In this document: positions 22,403 to 33,590 of the stretch, one piece after another
Position numbering within the stretch: the first letter of the stretch is position 1
Layout of the letters: each line of letters opens with the position of its first letter
Assembly (NCBI GenBank): GCA_964023275.1
Contig: OZ029914.1
Coordinates: 35,948,424 to 36,012,423, forward strand
Direction: 5' to 3'
DNA length: 64,000 nucleotides
From: Norana najaformis
Taxonomy: Eukaryota > Annelida > Clitellata > Crassiclitellata > Hormogastridae
The notes under the pieces: model-generated
What the model saw: the letters and a program-made list of their open reading frames with translations, nothing else
The model's database searches: none
What the model was told of the DNA's origin: nothing
Program-made: the position numbers and the translations under genes

Positions 22403-23003
22403 ACCTAGTATCTTATATATATATATATATACACACACACAAAACAAGTCGTATCTAGACTAGATAATTGTATCTAGTACACCTTCTCAACCGGAGCGAG
22501 TGGCCGATGCTAGAAGGCCAGGGGTTCGCAGGGAAAGTCGTGGGCAACGACCCGACGTCTAACTGCGGATGCAATCGAATAGGACTCAGGGGTTATAAAA
22601 GCGAACAACATCGCTACAGTTGTGGCGACAACAACTATAGGCGCTAGAATGCGTTTATGGTCAACGCCATAGCAACAACAGGAATGGGCTCTCTGGAGCC
22701 ACGGAATTGCAATTTCATGTGTAATCTCGCGTATTTATGTAGAGGAATAAGAACTGCGACAGCAGCGACCAATCGTTTTTGAAAATCGAATGGGTTTACG
22801 TGTTAGGGCTACGATGTGAAGAGGGAAGTGCAAATTTTGCTTCCTGAAATATATAAACCAGGGACTCGGATTGAGAGATGTTGAGGAGAGTAACGCATCA
22901 GAAAGCTACATCTCAATGTCTGATTCTGGCAGAGAAACGAATGAAAATGGTATGGTTTCAAGATTGCGATGTCCAGCAAAATCAGTATGACAGCCTGTCT
23001 GGA

Positions 23004-23154
23004 CGAAGATAGTTAAATAAGTTTTACAGCGACAGTACAGACTTTTAAGGAATTCAGAAGCATTTAAGGTTCACTTAGCGGAACTGTAAAATATACATTC
23101 TATGCATAACTCCGTCTTGGCCCCTGCTAGAGTTTAGCAGCCCAATCTTCGGAT
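23004..23154. repeat. Right arm of a 0.9 kb fold-back structure
   Basis: From CGAAGATAGTTAAATAAG to GTTTAGCAGCCCAATCTTCG, the reverse complement of 22256-22402. Either a fold-back element or two oppositely oriented copies of one repeat would explain it. I found no third copy in the window. Confidence 0.8.
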
Positions 23155-24470
23155 TGAACGGGGGACTTTGGCCGACTATAGCTGATGGGTCCAGAATCGT
23201 ACAAAGATAATGAGACGTGCTTCTAATTTTCTGCACACTACTCAAATATGTACAACGTATTTGCAATGACCTTTGCAATACAACAACGTTAATGGTCGCG
23301 TTTCTGATCGATGACTACACGTGATCAACCCGTTTGTAAGAAGAACGCGTTGCTTAATCTTTTGGATCTTCTGACATTGCCCTCTTGACCGTCCGTTTGC
23401 GAATTTATTTTCTCTCCAACCTCCTCTTCCTCTTTTGAACTTTTTTCATTCCCTTTTCATCTCTCACATCCACCTGTCAATCGGTCATCTCTGTTTCATT
23501 CATTCTGCAAATTAGTTAACAGACCCGGTTGATAGTCCGGCCTTACATGTTAATAATATAGTCCGAACGAGTTAAAACAAATGAAAGTAGTCAAAGAAGC
23601 TAAAAAGCAAAACCTATACTTATGTTAAAAACTTATGTTGTCGTCGTATTTCCCGCATTTTACTACATACGATATCTAGCAAATATATATTCGCGCATAA
23701 TATTGGAGAAATTACATGATTTTTTTCACGGTTTTTGCATAGCTCTCTAATGCAATAATAGGCTATTATTGCTTATATAATTATTTGTAGACTTGCATGG
23801 TCAACATAATGGAGTTTGCAATAATAGACGTGCTTATACAGGGATATAATCATTTGTAGAGATGTACGGTCAACACAATGGAGTTTACACCCACGATGTT
23901 TTTCTGAGCGTCCCATCGTGCAACAGACGTTGCAGCTTCCATGCGCTGCAAGTCGTAAAGTTGATGGAGTGAAGACATGACTGTCGTTGTCTTTGGTACC
24001 ACCCATCGCCTCGTCCTCCGCCTCTTCGGCTGCTGAAGCTGCGGTTGCTGAGGCTGCGGCCGTCTAGTTCTGATATGAGTTGCATTCGTTGGATGCTGCG
24101 GTGCGAACGATGCTTGCTGAACCGATCCATTCTAATACATTCGCCACAGTCGCATCTGTAAAGCAGTTGCTGCAACAACGGCGGCAGCATCAACCAAAGA
24201 GAGATGCTTGTCGACGGATGGCACCTGTCGAATGGGAGTTTAGTAAATGTTAAGCTTTCGATTATTGAGTCCTTCTCTGGGTACTGAGTCAGCCGTCACA
24301 CAAACGACGTCTTCTGCTGCGATCTTCTTTAGTGATTCGTAATCAATATCTACCAGTTGGCTGGTCTCTGTGATTTAGAGGTGAGTGGTCGCTTTAATCT
24401 CACTCTTATTCGCACCCGACTGCACTCCTAGCACTGAAACTGATCGAAGAACCTTGTTCCTGTGGACTTG
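23155..24470. other. Intergenic stretch with a two-unit direct repeat
   Basis: At about 23780-23890 a unit of roughly 70 bp occurs twice, sharing ATTTGTAGA, GGTCAACA.AATGGAGTTT and flanks. No gene is supported. Open frames on the minus strand lack domains. Confidence 0.45.
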
Positions 24471-24474
24471 ATTT

Positions 24475-24580
24475 GATATAGCGCCAGTGTATCTGTTGCT
24501 GCTTTTGAGTGAAACTGAGGATTGTCGGAGATTTGCATCTAAATTTACACAATTTGCTCGAGAGGTGCTTTATATTCTAG
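24475..24580. repeat. Short element with ATATAGCGCC / GGTGCTTTATA ends
   Basis: The left end ATATAGCGCCAG and the right end GAGGTGCTTTATATTC are inverted over about 100 bp, like 3358-3463. It lies about 340 bp upstream of the channel start codon. Confidence 0.4.
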
Positions 24581-24667
24581 TACTGGACTGTCGATCAAGA
24601 AGTCGGAGATTCAAATTCCCGCCAGTAGGCAAATAAATAGGAAGCACAGTGCACTGTGAGTTGGAAG

Positions 24668-24690
24668 ACCAGGTGGAGAGAGAGCGAGGA

Positions 24691-24747
<57 letters not shown>

Positions 24748-24765
24748 GAAAGAGAGGACTTGGTC
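24668..24765. repeat. GA microsatellite
   Basis: GAGA units with occasional AAAG interruptions, about 150 bp upstream of the DEG/ENaC start codon. Serine/leucine-rich minus-strand frames come from it. Confidence 0.9.
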
Positions 24766-24915
24766 ACCCATCTTCATATGCCAAGGCTAAGAAACTGAAG
24801 TCACTACGATTCATACCCAAGGTTGCCTCTAAAGGTTAGTTTTAGGAACTTGTTTTTGTTTTTTGTTAGTCCTTGCATTGGGTTTTGTATTGGTCTATAG
24901 ATTTAGCGTCGTAAG

Positions 24916-26027
24916 ATGGCGTCTTCGGTGGTATCGATCGTCGATCGTTTCAGCCGAGGTACTTCCATGCATGGCATTCCGAACGCCATTCGCGCCCATT
25001 CGACGGCCGGGCGGATCTTCTGGTGCTTCATCTGCGTCGTCAGTGCCGCCATCTTCACCCTTCAGCTGACCCAACTGCTTCAAAAGTACTTCGCCTTTCC
25101 GAAGAAGGTCGTCATCGAGGTCGTTCCACTGTCCGTCCCGTTTCCCTCCATCTCGCTCTGCAACCTCCGCAACCTCGACAACATCGTCCTCAACCGCCTC
25201 AACAACATCTTCAAGACGGACTGGGACATGGCCAACTTGACGAGGAGTCAGGACGAGGACAACGACACAGACAAAGAACGAGTAATTGACACGTACAACT
25301 CGCCCTTCATCGCGAAGTACCTGGACACCGTAGCCAAGTACTACCCGATGTTCCAGCACAACGACTCGGACAGCTACGCATTCGAAACGGTGGTCACCAG
25401 AAGTACGCTGGCGACGAACATCGAAATGGAGATCCTGGCCGAGGCCGGCGTGCCCTTCAAGGAGTTCATCGTCACCTGCAGATTTGGCGGTGAACCTTGC
25501 AACAAGACGCGGGACTTTGAACAGTTCTTCGACTCATACTACTACAACTGTTTCACCTACAACGCCCCGACGAACATAGGCGGCGATGACGAAGAAGAGG
25601 AAGATCGAACGCTTGCGGAAGGACTGGAAAACGGATGGTCAACGACGGTACTCACTGGGAGCTCGATGCTAGACCGCAACGAATCGATACGCAAGATCCC
25701 TGGAACTCACGAGTACCTGAGTCCGATGTCGAGTGGTGAGGGCGTCCGCGTCGTTATTCACCCTCCAAATACGGAGCCCTATCCTCACACCGAGGGCTTC
25801 GATGTGCCGCCTGGGTACTCGGCCAGCTTCGGCGTCAAGTCCAGGCAGAATATCCGGATCGGACTCCCGTATGGGAATTGCTCCGAGGGAAATCCATTTC
25901 AGGATGATGACGAACGACAGTATCGTCTGATCTCCTGCCAGAAATACTGTCTTCAACAAGCAATCGTCAGTGCTTGTCAGTGCAAAGACATCTCCCTTCC
26001 AGGAGCTAATTTATATCCCAATGTCAG
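24916..26027 (+). CDS. DEG/ENaC-family cation channel, exon 1 (residues 1-370)
   Basis: First of two exons of an amiloride-sensitive-type sodium channel subunit in the plasma membrane; the family works as trimers gated by peptides, acid, force or other ligands. Visible hallmarks are the N-terminal HG motif (residues 19-20), which in the family controls gating, a first membrane segment at about 33-54, and the post-M1 signature FPSISLCNL (76-84). A large Cys-containing extracellular domain follows, with N-glycosylation sequons such as NDS and NCS. An acidic loop, GGDDEEEEDR, lies near residue 230. The start ATG has a good context (AAGATGG). The exon ends after two bases of a codon (atgtcag before GTAGAA), so the intron is phase 2. 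Subfamily (FMRFamide-gated, peptide-gated or other) cannot be set from this alone. Confidence 0.92.
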
Positions 26028-27520
26028 GTAGAATAACATTCAGTCACCGCATTAGAAAAATATTACTACTGTAATTGCTCTTGCTATTACTAGTAATATT
26101 GTAATAGTAATAGTAATGGTGTTAATGATAGTAATAGAGTTACTCTCAATGCTGCCCCAGCTGGGTTGGGGCAGCCAATGAGCTGACCTCCAACTGGCTA
26201 GGGTCAAGGTTCCAAGGTATAAATTGTAAAGTAAAAAGTCGTCAAAAACCTTGAAAACTAAGCAAATTGGTAGAAATCTTGGAATGTGAATTGTTATCAC
26301 CAATTTGACAATCAGAAGTGTAATTAAAAATCGGGAAATGTAGAAATGGTCATAAAGAAATGTAGTATTGTCCTACTTGGCCCTCGTTTCTTTGCGAATT
26401 TCTGCGTCAGTCTGTGTTACCAAATGTATGAATAGAACCCCCGGCGCAAAGCGTTAAAACCTCATCCATAGTGTTACCCATATTGTACACTGCTTTGTTC
26501 TTACTGCTAAACATCCAGTTACCAAGGAGCTTCAAAAGCATACTATGCGTAGATAAATATAATCTTCCTTTTCGTAGTCTATGTCGTCTATTCAACTTGA
26601 AGCGCTGCCCTTATGGTACCAGATCATCCATAGATCATAGCCTATCGGATCAGACGGCAAAAAATCCGATCGAACAGTCTTTCCATTTCACTCTCTCGAA
26701 ACGTTCTCCTCCCTCAGATCCGCTGGTAATTTGTCTGCTGGAGGGATTGTTTTCCATAGTCTTCTTCTTTGCTCGCGTTCATTCTGCTTTTCTTCAAGCT
26801 CGCCATTTGCAGTCTCTAGCGGTTAAATATCTGACATTAAAACAAATAGTTTTCCTTCTTATCGCTCGCATCTCTCTTCCTCCGGTTTTCATTTTTTTAT
26901 CCTCCGTTATACACGATATGTCTCATTCGACATAAGGAAAAAATCTACGTCGAGGACTCAGCTCTAGAAGATTTCAAACGCAATGAAAAATCGAAACTTT
27001 TTGCTCTCAATAATACCTTGATATCTATGGCCACAGTAAAGGGTTTCCCATTTAACAGAGGAGCATCTAACTATCATTATCATTCTTATTATTGTTGTTA
27101 TTATCATTAATATTAAATCATGTTCATTAACAGCTTTAATGACCTAAATAAGAAATCCAAGATGTTGGTATAAACAGAATAGCAGCACATAGTCTGTCTT
27201 GCGTCTGTGTTATGTCTAGGTACAATTAATTGGCAGATAATTCTAACTATGGCAACAGGGTGACGCTGATTGATTACAACCGTTTCCGCTCCTCAGATTC
27301 AGGTGTACTGACATTGCGCGCGTTACAAGTGCTTTGAATAAATAAAATAAATAATAAATAATTAAGTAAGACGCCATCAAAGCAGGCCCATTTCACCGTT
27401 ACACTACTGAGTTAGTTAGCTACCAACGTTTCTTACTCCGCTGTTAACGTTTTTCACGTTTGCTTTGTTTACATCAGGTGAAGGGCAGGTGAAGACAGAA
27501 GGAATGAGAGAAAGAGAAAG

Positions 27521-27582
<62 letters not shown>

Positions 27583-27796
27583 ATAGATAGAGAGAGAGAG
27601 AGAGTGAGAGAGAGTGAGTGTGACAGTGAGAGTGTGAGAGAGAAAGCAAGATATATATATATATATAGAAAGAGACAGAGAGACAGAGAGAGAGAGAGAG
27701 AGAGAAGAAGAGAGAGAAAAAGAAAGAGCGAGGCAGAAGAGCAAGCGATACAGAAGTCGCACGGCATAATTTGCATGCAAATGTTCTGGTGATTAG
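26028..27796 (+). other. Intron of the DEG/ENaC gene
   Basis: The donor GTAGAA follows the codon pair for Asn-Val, and the acceptor TGATTAG precedes ATTTTGCTCG. Joining them restores an Arg codon and continues the conserved Cys-rich region with no frame break. The pyrimidine tract before the acceptor is weak, so the exact AG is the least certain part of the model. The intron is 1769 bp and carries a GATA microsatellite and a GA/TA run in its last 300 bp. An open frame of about 150 codons at 26471-26935 shows no domain and I do not call it a gene. Confidence 0.75.
27520..27740. repeat. GATA microsatellite followed by GA and TA runs, inside the intron
   Basis: About fifteen GATA units are followed by GAGAGA, GTGAGA and TATATA sequence up to about 60 bp before the predicted 3' splice site. 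The low-complexity tract takes the place where a pyrimidine tract is normally expected. Confidence 0.9.
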
Positions 27797-28532
27797 ATTT
27801 TGCTCGGACGACCAGGACATCCCAGATTACTGCCGATACGAAGCCTTCGACGTCTGCTTCGATGGTCTTCGTCGCATCTACGAGCGGGTTCTCTGCGCTC
27901 GCAATGTTAGTGCCAGGGTCACCCGCAGCCGGTCGGCGATTCGAGACTGCAGGTGCTTCCCGCCATGCGAGGAAATCGCCTACGACGTCACCTACAGCCT
28001 GTCGCGGTGGCCGGCAGACAGCTTCGATGGCGATGAGGCATACAGCGACATCTTCTATACGGAGAAGTACCACAAGCGCTTCGAAGAACCGCAGGACTAC
28101 GAGAAGTATGAAGTGTACGGTGTTCACTTCGACCCGGCGAACCGTGCTCGCGCTATGCGAGATTTCGCGAGACTGAATGTCTACATAGCCGACAGCAACG
28201 TGCTGAAGACGGAAGAACAAAGCGATTACGTGTTGACACAGCTCCTGGCCGACATTGGCGGACAGCTGGGACTCTGGGTCGGGGTGTCGGTCATCACCCT
28301 GGCTGAGGTCGTGGAGTTCTTTGTCGATGTCCTGCTCTACCTGAGCCGCATCTACGGACCGTACAGCCGAGGAAGAGAGTTCTCGCGCCGGAGGAGCGAC
28401 TCCGTTAAGACGACAACTCATTCGGCGACGTGTGCCAACAGTTCATGCCACACCGGAAGCGGAAGTACGAGCATGGATTTCGAACAGAGAGGAACAGCAG
28501 AGGCTCGAAACAATGTGAAGCCCGGATTTTAG
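27797..28532 (+). CDS. DEG/ENaC-family cation channel, exon 2 (residues 371-615)
   Basis: Second exon, completing a 615-residue protein, within the usual DEG/ENaC size range. It holds the end of the Cys-rich domain (CSDDQDIPDYC near 373-383 and CRCFPPCEEIAYDVTYS at 422-438). The pre-M2 segment and second membrane segment follow (about 522-553: ADIGGQLGLWVGVSVITLAE). The selectivity-filter motif GxS is present as G533-V534-S535. The cytoplasmic tail of about 60 residues starts with an Arg-rich run (RRRSDS), a possible phosphorylation site, and has a second Ser/Thr/Cys-rich part. No frame break is present, so the gene looks functional. The stop is TAG at 28530-28532. No neighbour suggests its ligand. 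Confidence 0.92.
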
Positions 28533-29150
28533 AATTCAAGGAGACGGAACAATTACGGTGGAAGGCGATACTAGGCATAGAGATTACATTACTATTGGGT
28601 CGACTACTATTTAGCAAGTTCTACTGACTGCTTGTCAAAAATTGCAACTTTCAGATTCATGGTTGTATCTTATACCGTGGTATCTTTCCATGTCTGATTC
28701 ATTTTCCACATCAATCGCATCACATTTACATTTCCACCATATGTGACATTACAATTATGTTTCAGCCATATGTAAGTAAAATTACATTTTCTTTTTAATC
28801 ATGCGTAGCATTTACATTCCACCCAAATGTAATATTACCTTCAGCCAAAACATTAAGCCACACTGCAGCAGAGGCCTCTCCCTTAAGAACTTCTTTAGTT
28901 GAATTAGAGATCGTTACTTACCTTTCGTCGTTTCATTTTGCTTCTCCCACCATTTCTTCCATTATGCATGCTACTGCTTTGCTTAAGTCAGCATTACACA
29001 CGAATTCAACCGCGCTTTTTATATCAGTCAGTCAACCACGTAGTTAGCGCTAGATAAATGTTTCTGAAACTTAGCTCTATATAAGTGTTTGTGTTACATT
29101 CAATTGTCCTATAAAGAGAACGTCTGAGTAGCTTTAGCGCTTCTGACTTA
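28533..29150. other. 3' flank of the DEG/ENaC gene
   Basis: Probably includes the 3' UTR. I see no AATAAA signal close to the stop; the first I noticed is near 29326, some 800 bp downstream. ACATTT/ACATTA-rich sequence occurs at about 28720-28860. Confidence 0.4.
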
Positions 29151-29300
29151 TTTACATACATTCATACATACACAGGCACACATACATACATACACACATA
29201 CATACATACATACATACATACACACACACTTACATACGTACGTACATACACACATACATAAATACACACACATACATACATTCACATATACATACATTGT
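29150..29300. repeat. ACAT/ACAC tetranucleotide microsatellite
   Basis: Imperfect ACAT, ACAC and ACGT units run for about 150 bp. Confidence 0.85.
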
Positions 29301-29929
29301 TAGAGGCTGTCTATGAATATGGAATAATAAATCAGATTTAGACTCAAAAGTTTTATTTCCTCAGCTATTTACAAGGATAACATGGTTCACATAGAAACAA
29401 GACGTCGACCTCAGGCCATCATGCTAACATACATACATCGTTTACAAAGTTCCATCTGCTTGGATGTCTAAGCAAGCTTCTCCGCATCTCTACGATATTA
29501 AGACTGTATACAATCTTGAATATATGTAGCTTTTATTACTGCAGCCACAATTTTGAAGACTCTAGGTATATCATAAAGCATCGTCAGCCACAAGCCATAT
29601 GAATTTATTGCCTTTGAGATTAAACGAACCAAATGCAGACAAAGCATAAATACAAAGGCGCCCCATAATCTAACTCCGGGTGAGTGTTACATCTATAATA
29701 AATGGACGTGTTGTCATCGACATAGGCCTACAAAGCAGAAACAAATTTCGTTCGGTGACTTAAGATGAAACTTTGGCAGACACGCACTTGCAGCGATCCG
29801 GAACTTGCACGCTATTGGCGACACATACGCTAAGCCAGCGCATATCTCTCAGGACGCAAGAGACTTCGATCGAAAGGAAATACTTTCATGGACTACGCGC
29901 TAACACAGAAACAAAGGAACGGAGGGATA
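29301..29929. other. Intergenic stretch, no gene seen
   Basis: Nothing recognised. Short open frames only. Confidence 0.4.
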
Positions 29930-30320
29930 GAATCACGGATGGACGGATGGACTAATAAACGGATGGACGGACGTCCGGAAGGACGGACGGATGGAAGAGC
30001 GGATAGACTGACGGATGGACGGAAGGAGGGGCGGATGGATGGGTGGAAGGATTGATGGACGAAAGGATGGACGGACTAAAAAAGTTGCGTGGACGAACGT
30101 CAGGAAGAACGGACGGATAGAAGGACGGATGGATGGATGGACGAATAGACTGATGGATTGACGAACGGACCGATGGACAGATGGACAGATAGACTGACGG
30201 AAGGACTGATGGACCATCCATCCATTCATGGACGAACAAATAGACAGATGGACGGACGAATAGAGTGACGGATGGACGAACAGACAGATGGGTGGACGGA
30301 TGGAGGATGGATGGACGGAT
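29930..30320. repeat. GGAC/GGAT tetranucleotide satellite, left block
   Basis: GGACGGATGGAC-type units, with drift to GGAA and AGAC, fill about 390 bp. Pro/Ser/His/Arg-rich frames on the minus strand are products of the repeat. Confidence 0.85.
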
Positions 30321-30685
30321 GTTTTCTATTAAATACGTAGGCCCTTTTTGCGGGAATAGGCTGCCTCTAGATATTCGTAGTTTGCCCGATTTACGGTTAT
30401 TTAAGAAGCACATGCGCGTTTATGTGAATACAATATTTACTAATTAAAATTAGTTAAGTTAGTTAATCCGTTTGTCATTTTTTGTTCTATTGTTCTGATT
30501 CTTGTAACTGGTATTTCTTAGATTACTCATTCACCATTATATGTTGTACCATATCACAGGTGTCTTCATTTAGCGGGATTTTATCCCTTCGAAGCTGCCT
30601 TTTGCTTCCTGTATCTGAGAATGTATATACCCTATGTTTGTTTATTGTTGGTGGCAATAAAAAATGATTGATTGATTTATTGATT
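30320..30685 (+). mobile_element. 5'-truncated LINE 3' end inside the GGAC/GGAT satellite
   Basis: The plus-strand frame YVGPFCGNRLPLDIRSLPDL, then RLFKKHMRVYV, is the terminal ORF2 motif seen in several LINE clades. About 250 bp of 3' UTR follow, ending CAATAAAAAATGATTGATTG with a GATT repeated tail at 30655-30685. The GGAC/GGAT satellite resumes directly after the tail. Confidence 0.7.
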
Positions 30686-30870
30686 GATGGACGGAAGGAC
30701 TGACGGAAGAATGGATGAACGAATGGATGGACAGATGGACGGAGGGCTAGACGGATGGATGGACGTACGGATAGACTCCACAGATAGACTAATGGATGTA
30801 GGGCTGATGGAGGGACGGAAGGACGCCAGACAGATGGATGGATGGATGAGGACGGACTGACGGATCGGCG
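30685..30870. repeat. GGAC/GGAT tetranucleotide satellite, right block
   Basis: Continuation of the left block after the LINE fragment, with the same unit types. Two further short GGAT blocks lie at about 31320-31340 and 31398-31442. Confidence 0.85.
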
Positions 30871-31204
30871 ATCCAGTGCAGCATTTCCAGGTCGCAAGAA
30901 CTCCTAAATGCAAGACTTAACCCTGAGAAGCAGCAAGAGATTATCGACACATGAGATTCGAAACATTATGGATGACTTTTTTTTCGAGAGGCAGAGAGGA
31001 AAGAATTCGTGAAGAAAAGATTGGGCGAAGGATAACGTTAAGAGTGGATAAGGGAAAATAGAAAAATTGGAGTAAAGTGACGATGGAGAAATGAAAGCAA
31101 ATGAAAACGAGATGCAAAGAAGAATTGGCCAGAAAGAGAAAATAATAGGGAAGGAAATAAAACGGGATAGAAGCAAAGTAACACACATGGCTAGGTATAA
31201 ACAT

Positions 31205-31209
31205 ATCGC

Positions 31210-31240
<31 letters not shown>

Positions 31241-31242
31241 GT
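31205..31242. repeat. GA microsatellite
   Basis: GAGAGA run with one AAAG interruption, within a purine-rich stretch at 30960-31310. Confidence 0.85.
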
Positions 31243-31442
31243 GTAGGCGAGGAAGAATAAACAATTGGTGGTAAAGAACAAAGCAAGAAAGGAAAACAAG
31301 ATGATTGAATCGGTTAATGGATTGATGGATGGATGGATCATTTCTATAGTATGTACAGCCAGGACGTTAGGTAAAACTGACTTCTGGACCGCAAACCAGG
31401 ATGATGGATGGATGGATGGATGAATCGATGGATGGATGGATG

Positions 31443-32100
31443 AGGAAGCTGCGAACTGCTAAAAAAAGAAAACCCAATTTAAAAGAAAAACAGGAGAAGA
31501 CGAGAGAATCGGTGATCATGCGAACGAGAAAACCGCGATTATTACACTGTATACAGTCGACTTGGCTTGAACCGTTGGCTTGAGACTAACAGACGCATTT
31601 AAGTCTCCGGAGGCAGGTTTCCACGCGATCGATGTCTCTGGAAGCGGTGACGGCGGTTAATACTATCCAAGCGACCGACTGCAGTGTCCTTTGTGAGAAA
31701 CGATTCAATCGCCTGCGCTTTGCAAGGGTCTCCTGTTGATTCGACTCAATTTCGCCGCCTTTGTCGTTGACCGAAGCCAGCTTATGTAGACAGCAAACAC
31801 TTCGGAAGCGACGCTTTCAGAGACTGACATAAGAAATCTAACATTTTACGTGCAATCAGAGGAGCCAGTTTAAGGCAGGAGAGTAGAGCTGGTTCGCTTT
31901 AAGGCAGTGTTTTTTTCCGTTTGGAGTAAAACAGTCACGCCGACAAACCAAAAAGGCAAGACAAACAGACATGCAAGGAGACTGCCAGAAATGGTTAAAG
32001 GACCTATAAAGAAGCAGATATAAAGGAAAATAATAAACAAAAACAGATACACAGACCCTCAGGTTAACTACGACGTATTTGGGACAGCTTCAAACAATCC
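31443..32100. other. Intergenic stretch, no gene seen
   Basis: Short open frames without domains. Nothing else recognised. Confidence 0.4.
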
Positions 32101-32175
32101 TGTTACACGCGATATGTATGTATGTATGTATGTATGCATGCCTGCATGTGAGCATGTATGTATATAGGGTATGTA

Positions 32176-32176
32176 A

Positions 32177-32247
<71 letters not shown>

Positions 32248-32250
32248 GAC
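32176..32250. repeat. TAA trinucleotide array, the tail of the adjacent LINE
   Basis: About 23 TAA units abut the 3' end of the minus-strand LINE at 32251. On the LINE strand this is a TTA tail, so the microsatellite was probably seeded by the insertion. Confidence 0.9.
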
Positions 32251-33430
32251 AATTTATATAGCGCCGTAGCACAGCCGAGGCCGAAGAAAAGGGCGCTGTA
32301 CATGGGTTAAAAAACAAAGATCAACCACAGTCATAAGATATCCTAAAAAGATGTGTCTTGAGTTGTGACTTAAATGTGTCCAAGGATGGGGCATTCGTCA
32401 CATTCTCAGGAAGACTGTTCCACGCAGTGGGTCCGGCGACAATGAAGAAACGTTCGCCGAACTTCGTGGAAGACCGCAGGACATGCAGTTGATTCCTCGA
32501 TGAGGACCGTAGCCGATATGTGTTCTGGTTGTCGGCTGTTCGAATACAGAAGTCGGATATATAGTATGGTAGAAGACCATTAAGAGCCTTGTATGTAATT
32601 AGGCACAGTTTGTAGGTGATCCGCTGAGGAACGCGCAACCAGTGCAGGTTGTCGCGCAGCAGATCAGTGACGTGATTGAATGGTGTCCGACCATAGATGA
32701 GGCGGGCAGCAGAGTTTCAGACTGACTGTATCCACTCTAGCTGACAAGTCGGCAGACCTGCCAGCAGGCTATTGCAGTAATCAACCCTGGAGACAATTAA
32801 ACTGTTGACCAGAGTGACAGCGGTTGAGGTGGGAATGAATATGCGGATCGATTTAATGCGACGCAGCTGATAGAAGCAACCTCGTACAAGTTGATTCACA
32901 TGGGCCGACATGGTCAGGCATCTGTCAAAGTGGACCCCAGGTTGCGAATGGTGTCAGCTGGTCGAACTTCGGCATCACTGAGGGCAAAGGTACTATCGTC
33001 GAGTAGATTTCGACGTCGGAGGGTGGTGCACCATAGGAATTCAGACTTTGATGGATTAAGTCTGAGACGGTTGGACGCCATCCACTCTGAAATACACTCG
33101 ATACACAGCATCACTCTCTGTTTCAGCTCAGCGGTTTCTGATGGCTCACAGAAGAATTAAAGCTGTGTATCATCCAAATAGCAGTGGTGAAGGAGTCCAT
33201 GCGCTTGTAAAATTCTCTCCACATCGCCCGGGAATAATAATAAGAGGAGGGGGCCCAGAACTGAGCCTTGTGGAACACCACAGGTGACCAGCCTAGGTGA
33301 TGTCACCTCCCCCGTCAAGTGGAAAGATTGCGTGCGCCCCTTCACGTAGGATTCAAGCCAATAGAACGCTTTTTCTCTGACTCCAAACGAGCGAGATAGT
33401 CGTTGAAGCAGGTATGCATGTAAATGTGTA
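32251..33430 (-). mobile_element. 5'-truncated CR1/L2-like LINE (RT to C-terminus), decayed
   Basis: Minus-strand pieces give the end of the reverse transcriptase in order: ESYVKGRTQSFHL, VTCGVPQGSVLGPLLL, then a YLDD catalytic box (HHCYLDDTQL), ASNRLRLNPSKSEFLWC, VNSLIVSRVDYCNSLLAGLP and the C-terminal AGPTAWNSLPENV, LKTHLF. Frames are broken: one stop separates the DYCNSLL piece from the LHWLRVPQRITYK piece, and frameshifts occur upstream. The endonuclease and N-terminal RT motifs are absent, as expected for a 5'-truncated insertion. The end GGCGCTATATAAATTGTC is followed by the TTA tail. Confidence 0.88.
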
Positions 33431-33504
33431 TGTTTGTATGTATGTATGTATGTATATGTGTGTATCTGAACATTTATATAGCGCCTTTTGGTTGCCTCAC
33501 ATTT

Positions 33505-33590
33505 TTAAATGTGCTAAGGTGTTAAACTCGAATAACAATGAAAATCTGTCCTGATAGAATGAATCTAGACCTACTGCACTTTTGTACAGC
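33505..33590. repeat. Repeat E, copy 1
   Basis: The block AAATGTGCTAAGGTGTTAAA, then ATGAAAATCTGTCC, GATAGAATGAATC and CGCAC/TGCAC matches 35188-35285 with drift. A TATATAGCGCC end lies just upstream, at 33475. Confidence 0.55.

Noticed and set aside
26471..26935. 154-codon open frame inside the channel intron
   Set aside because: No recognisable domain, no sign of splice structure, and composition like the surrounding intron. A nested gene cannot be excluded but is not supported.
27474..28421. 315-codon frame on the minus strand opposite channel exon 2
   Set aside because: It is the antisense shadow of a well-supported coding exon, extended by the GATA/GA microsatellites.
29952..31341. Pro/Ser/His-rich minus-strand frames
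   Set aside because: Products of the GGAC/GGAT satellite and GA-rich sequence.
32180..32250. CRISPR-like or structured array
   Set aside because: It is a simple trinucleotide run at a LINE tail; there are no spacers.
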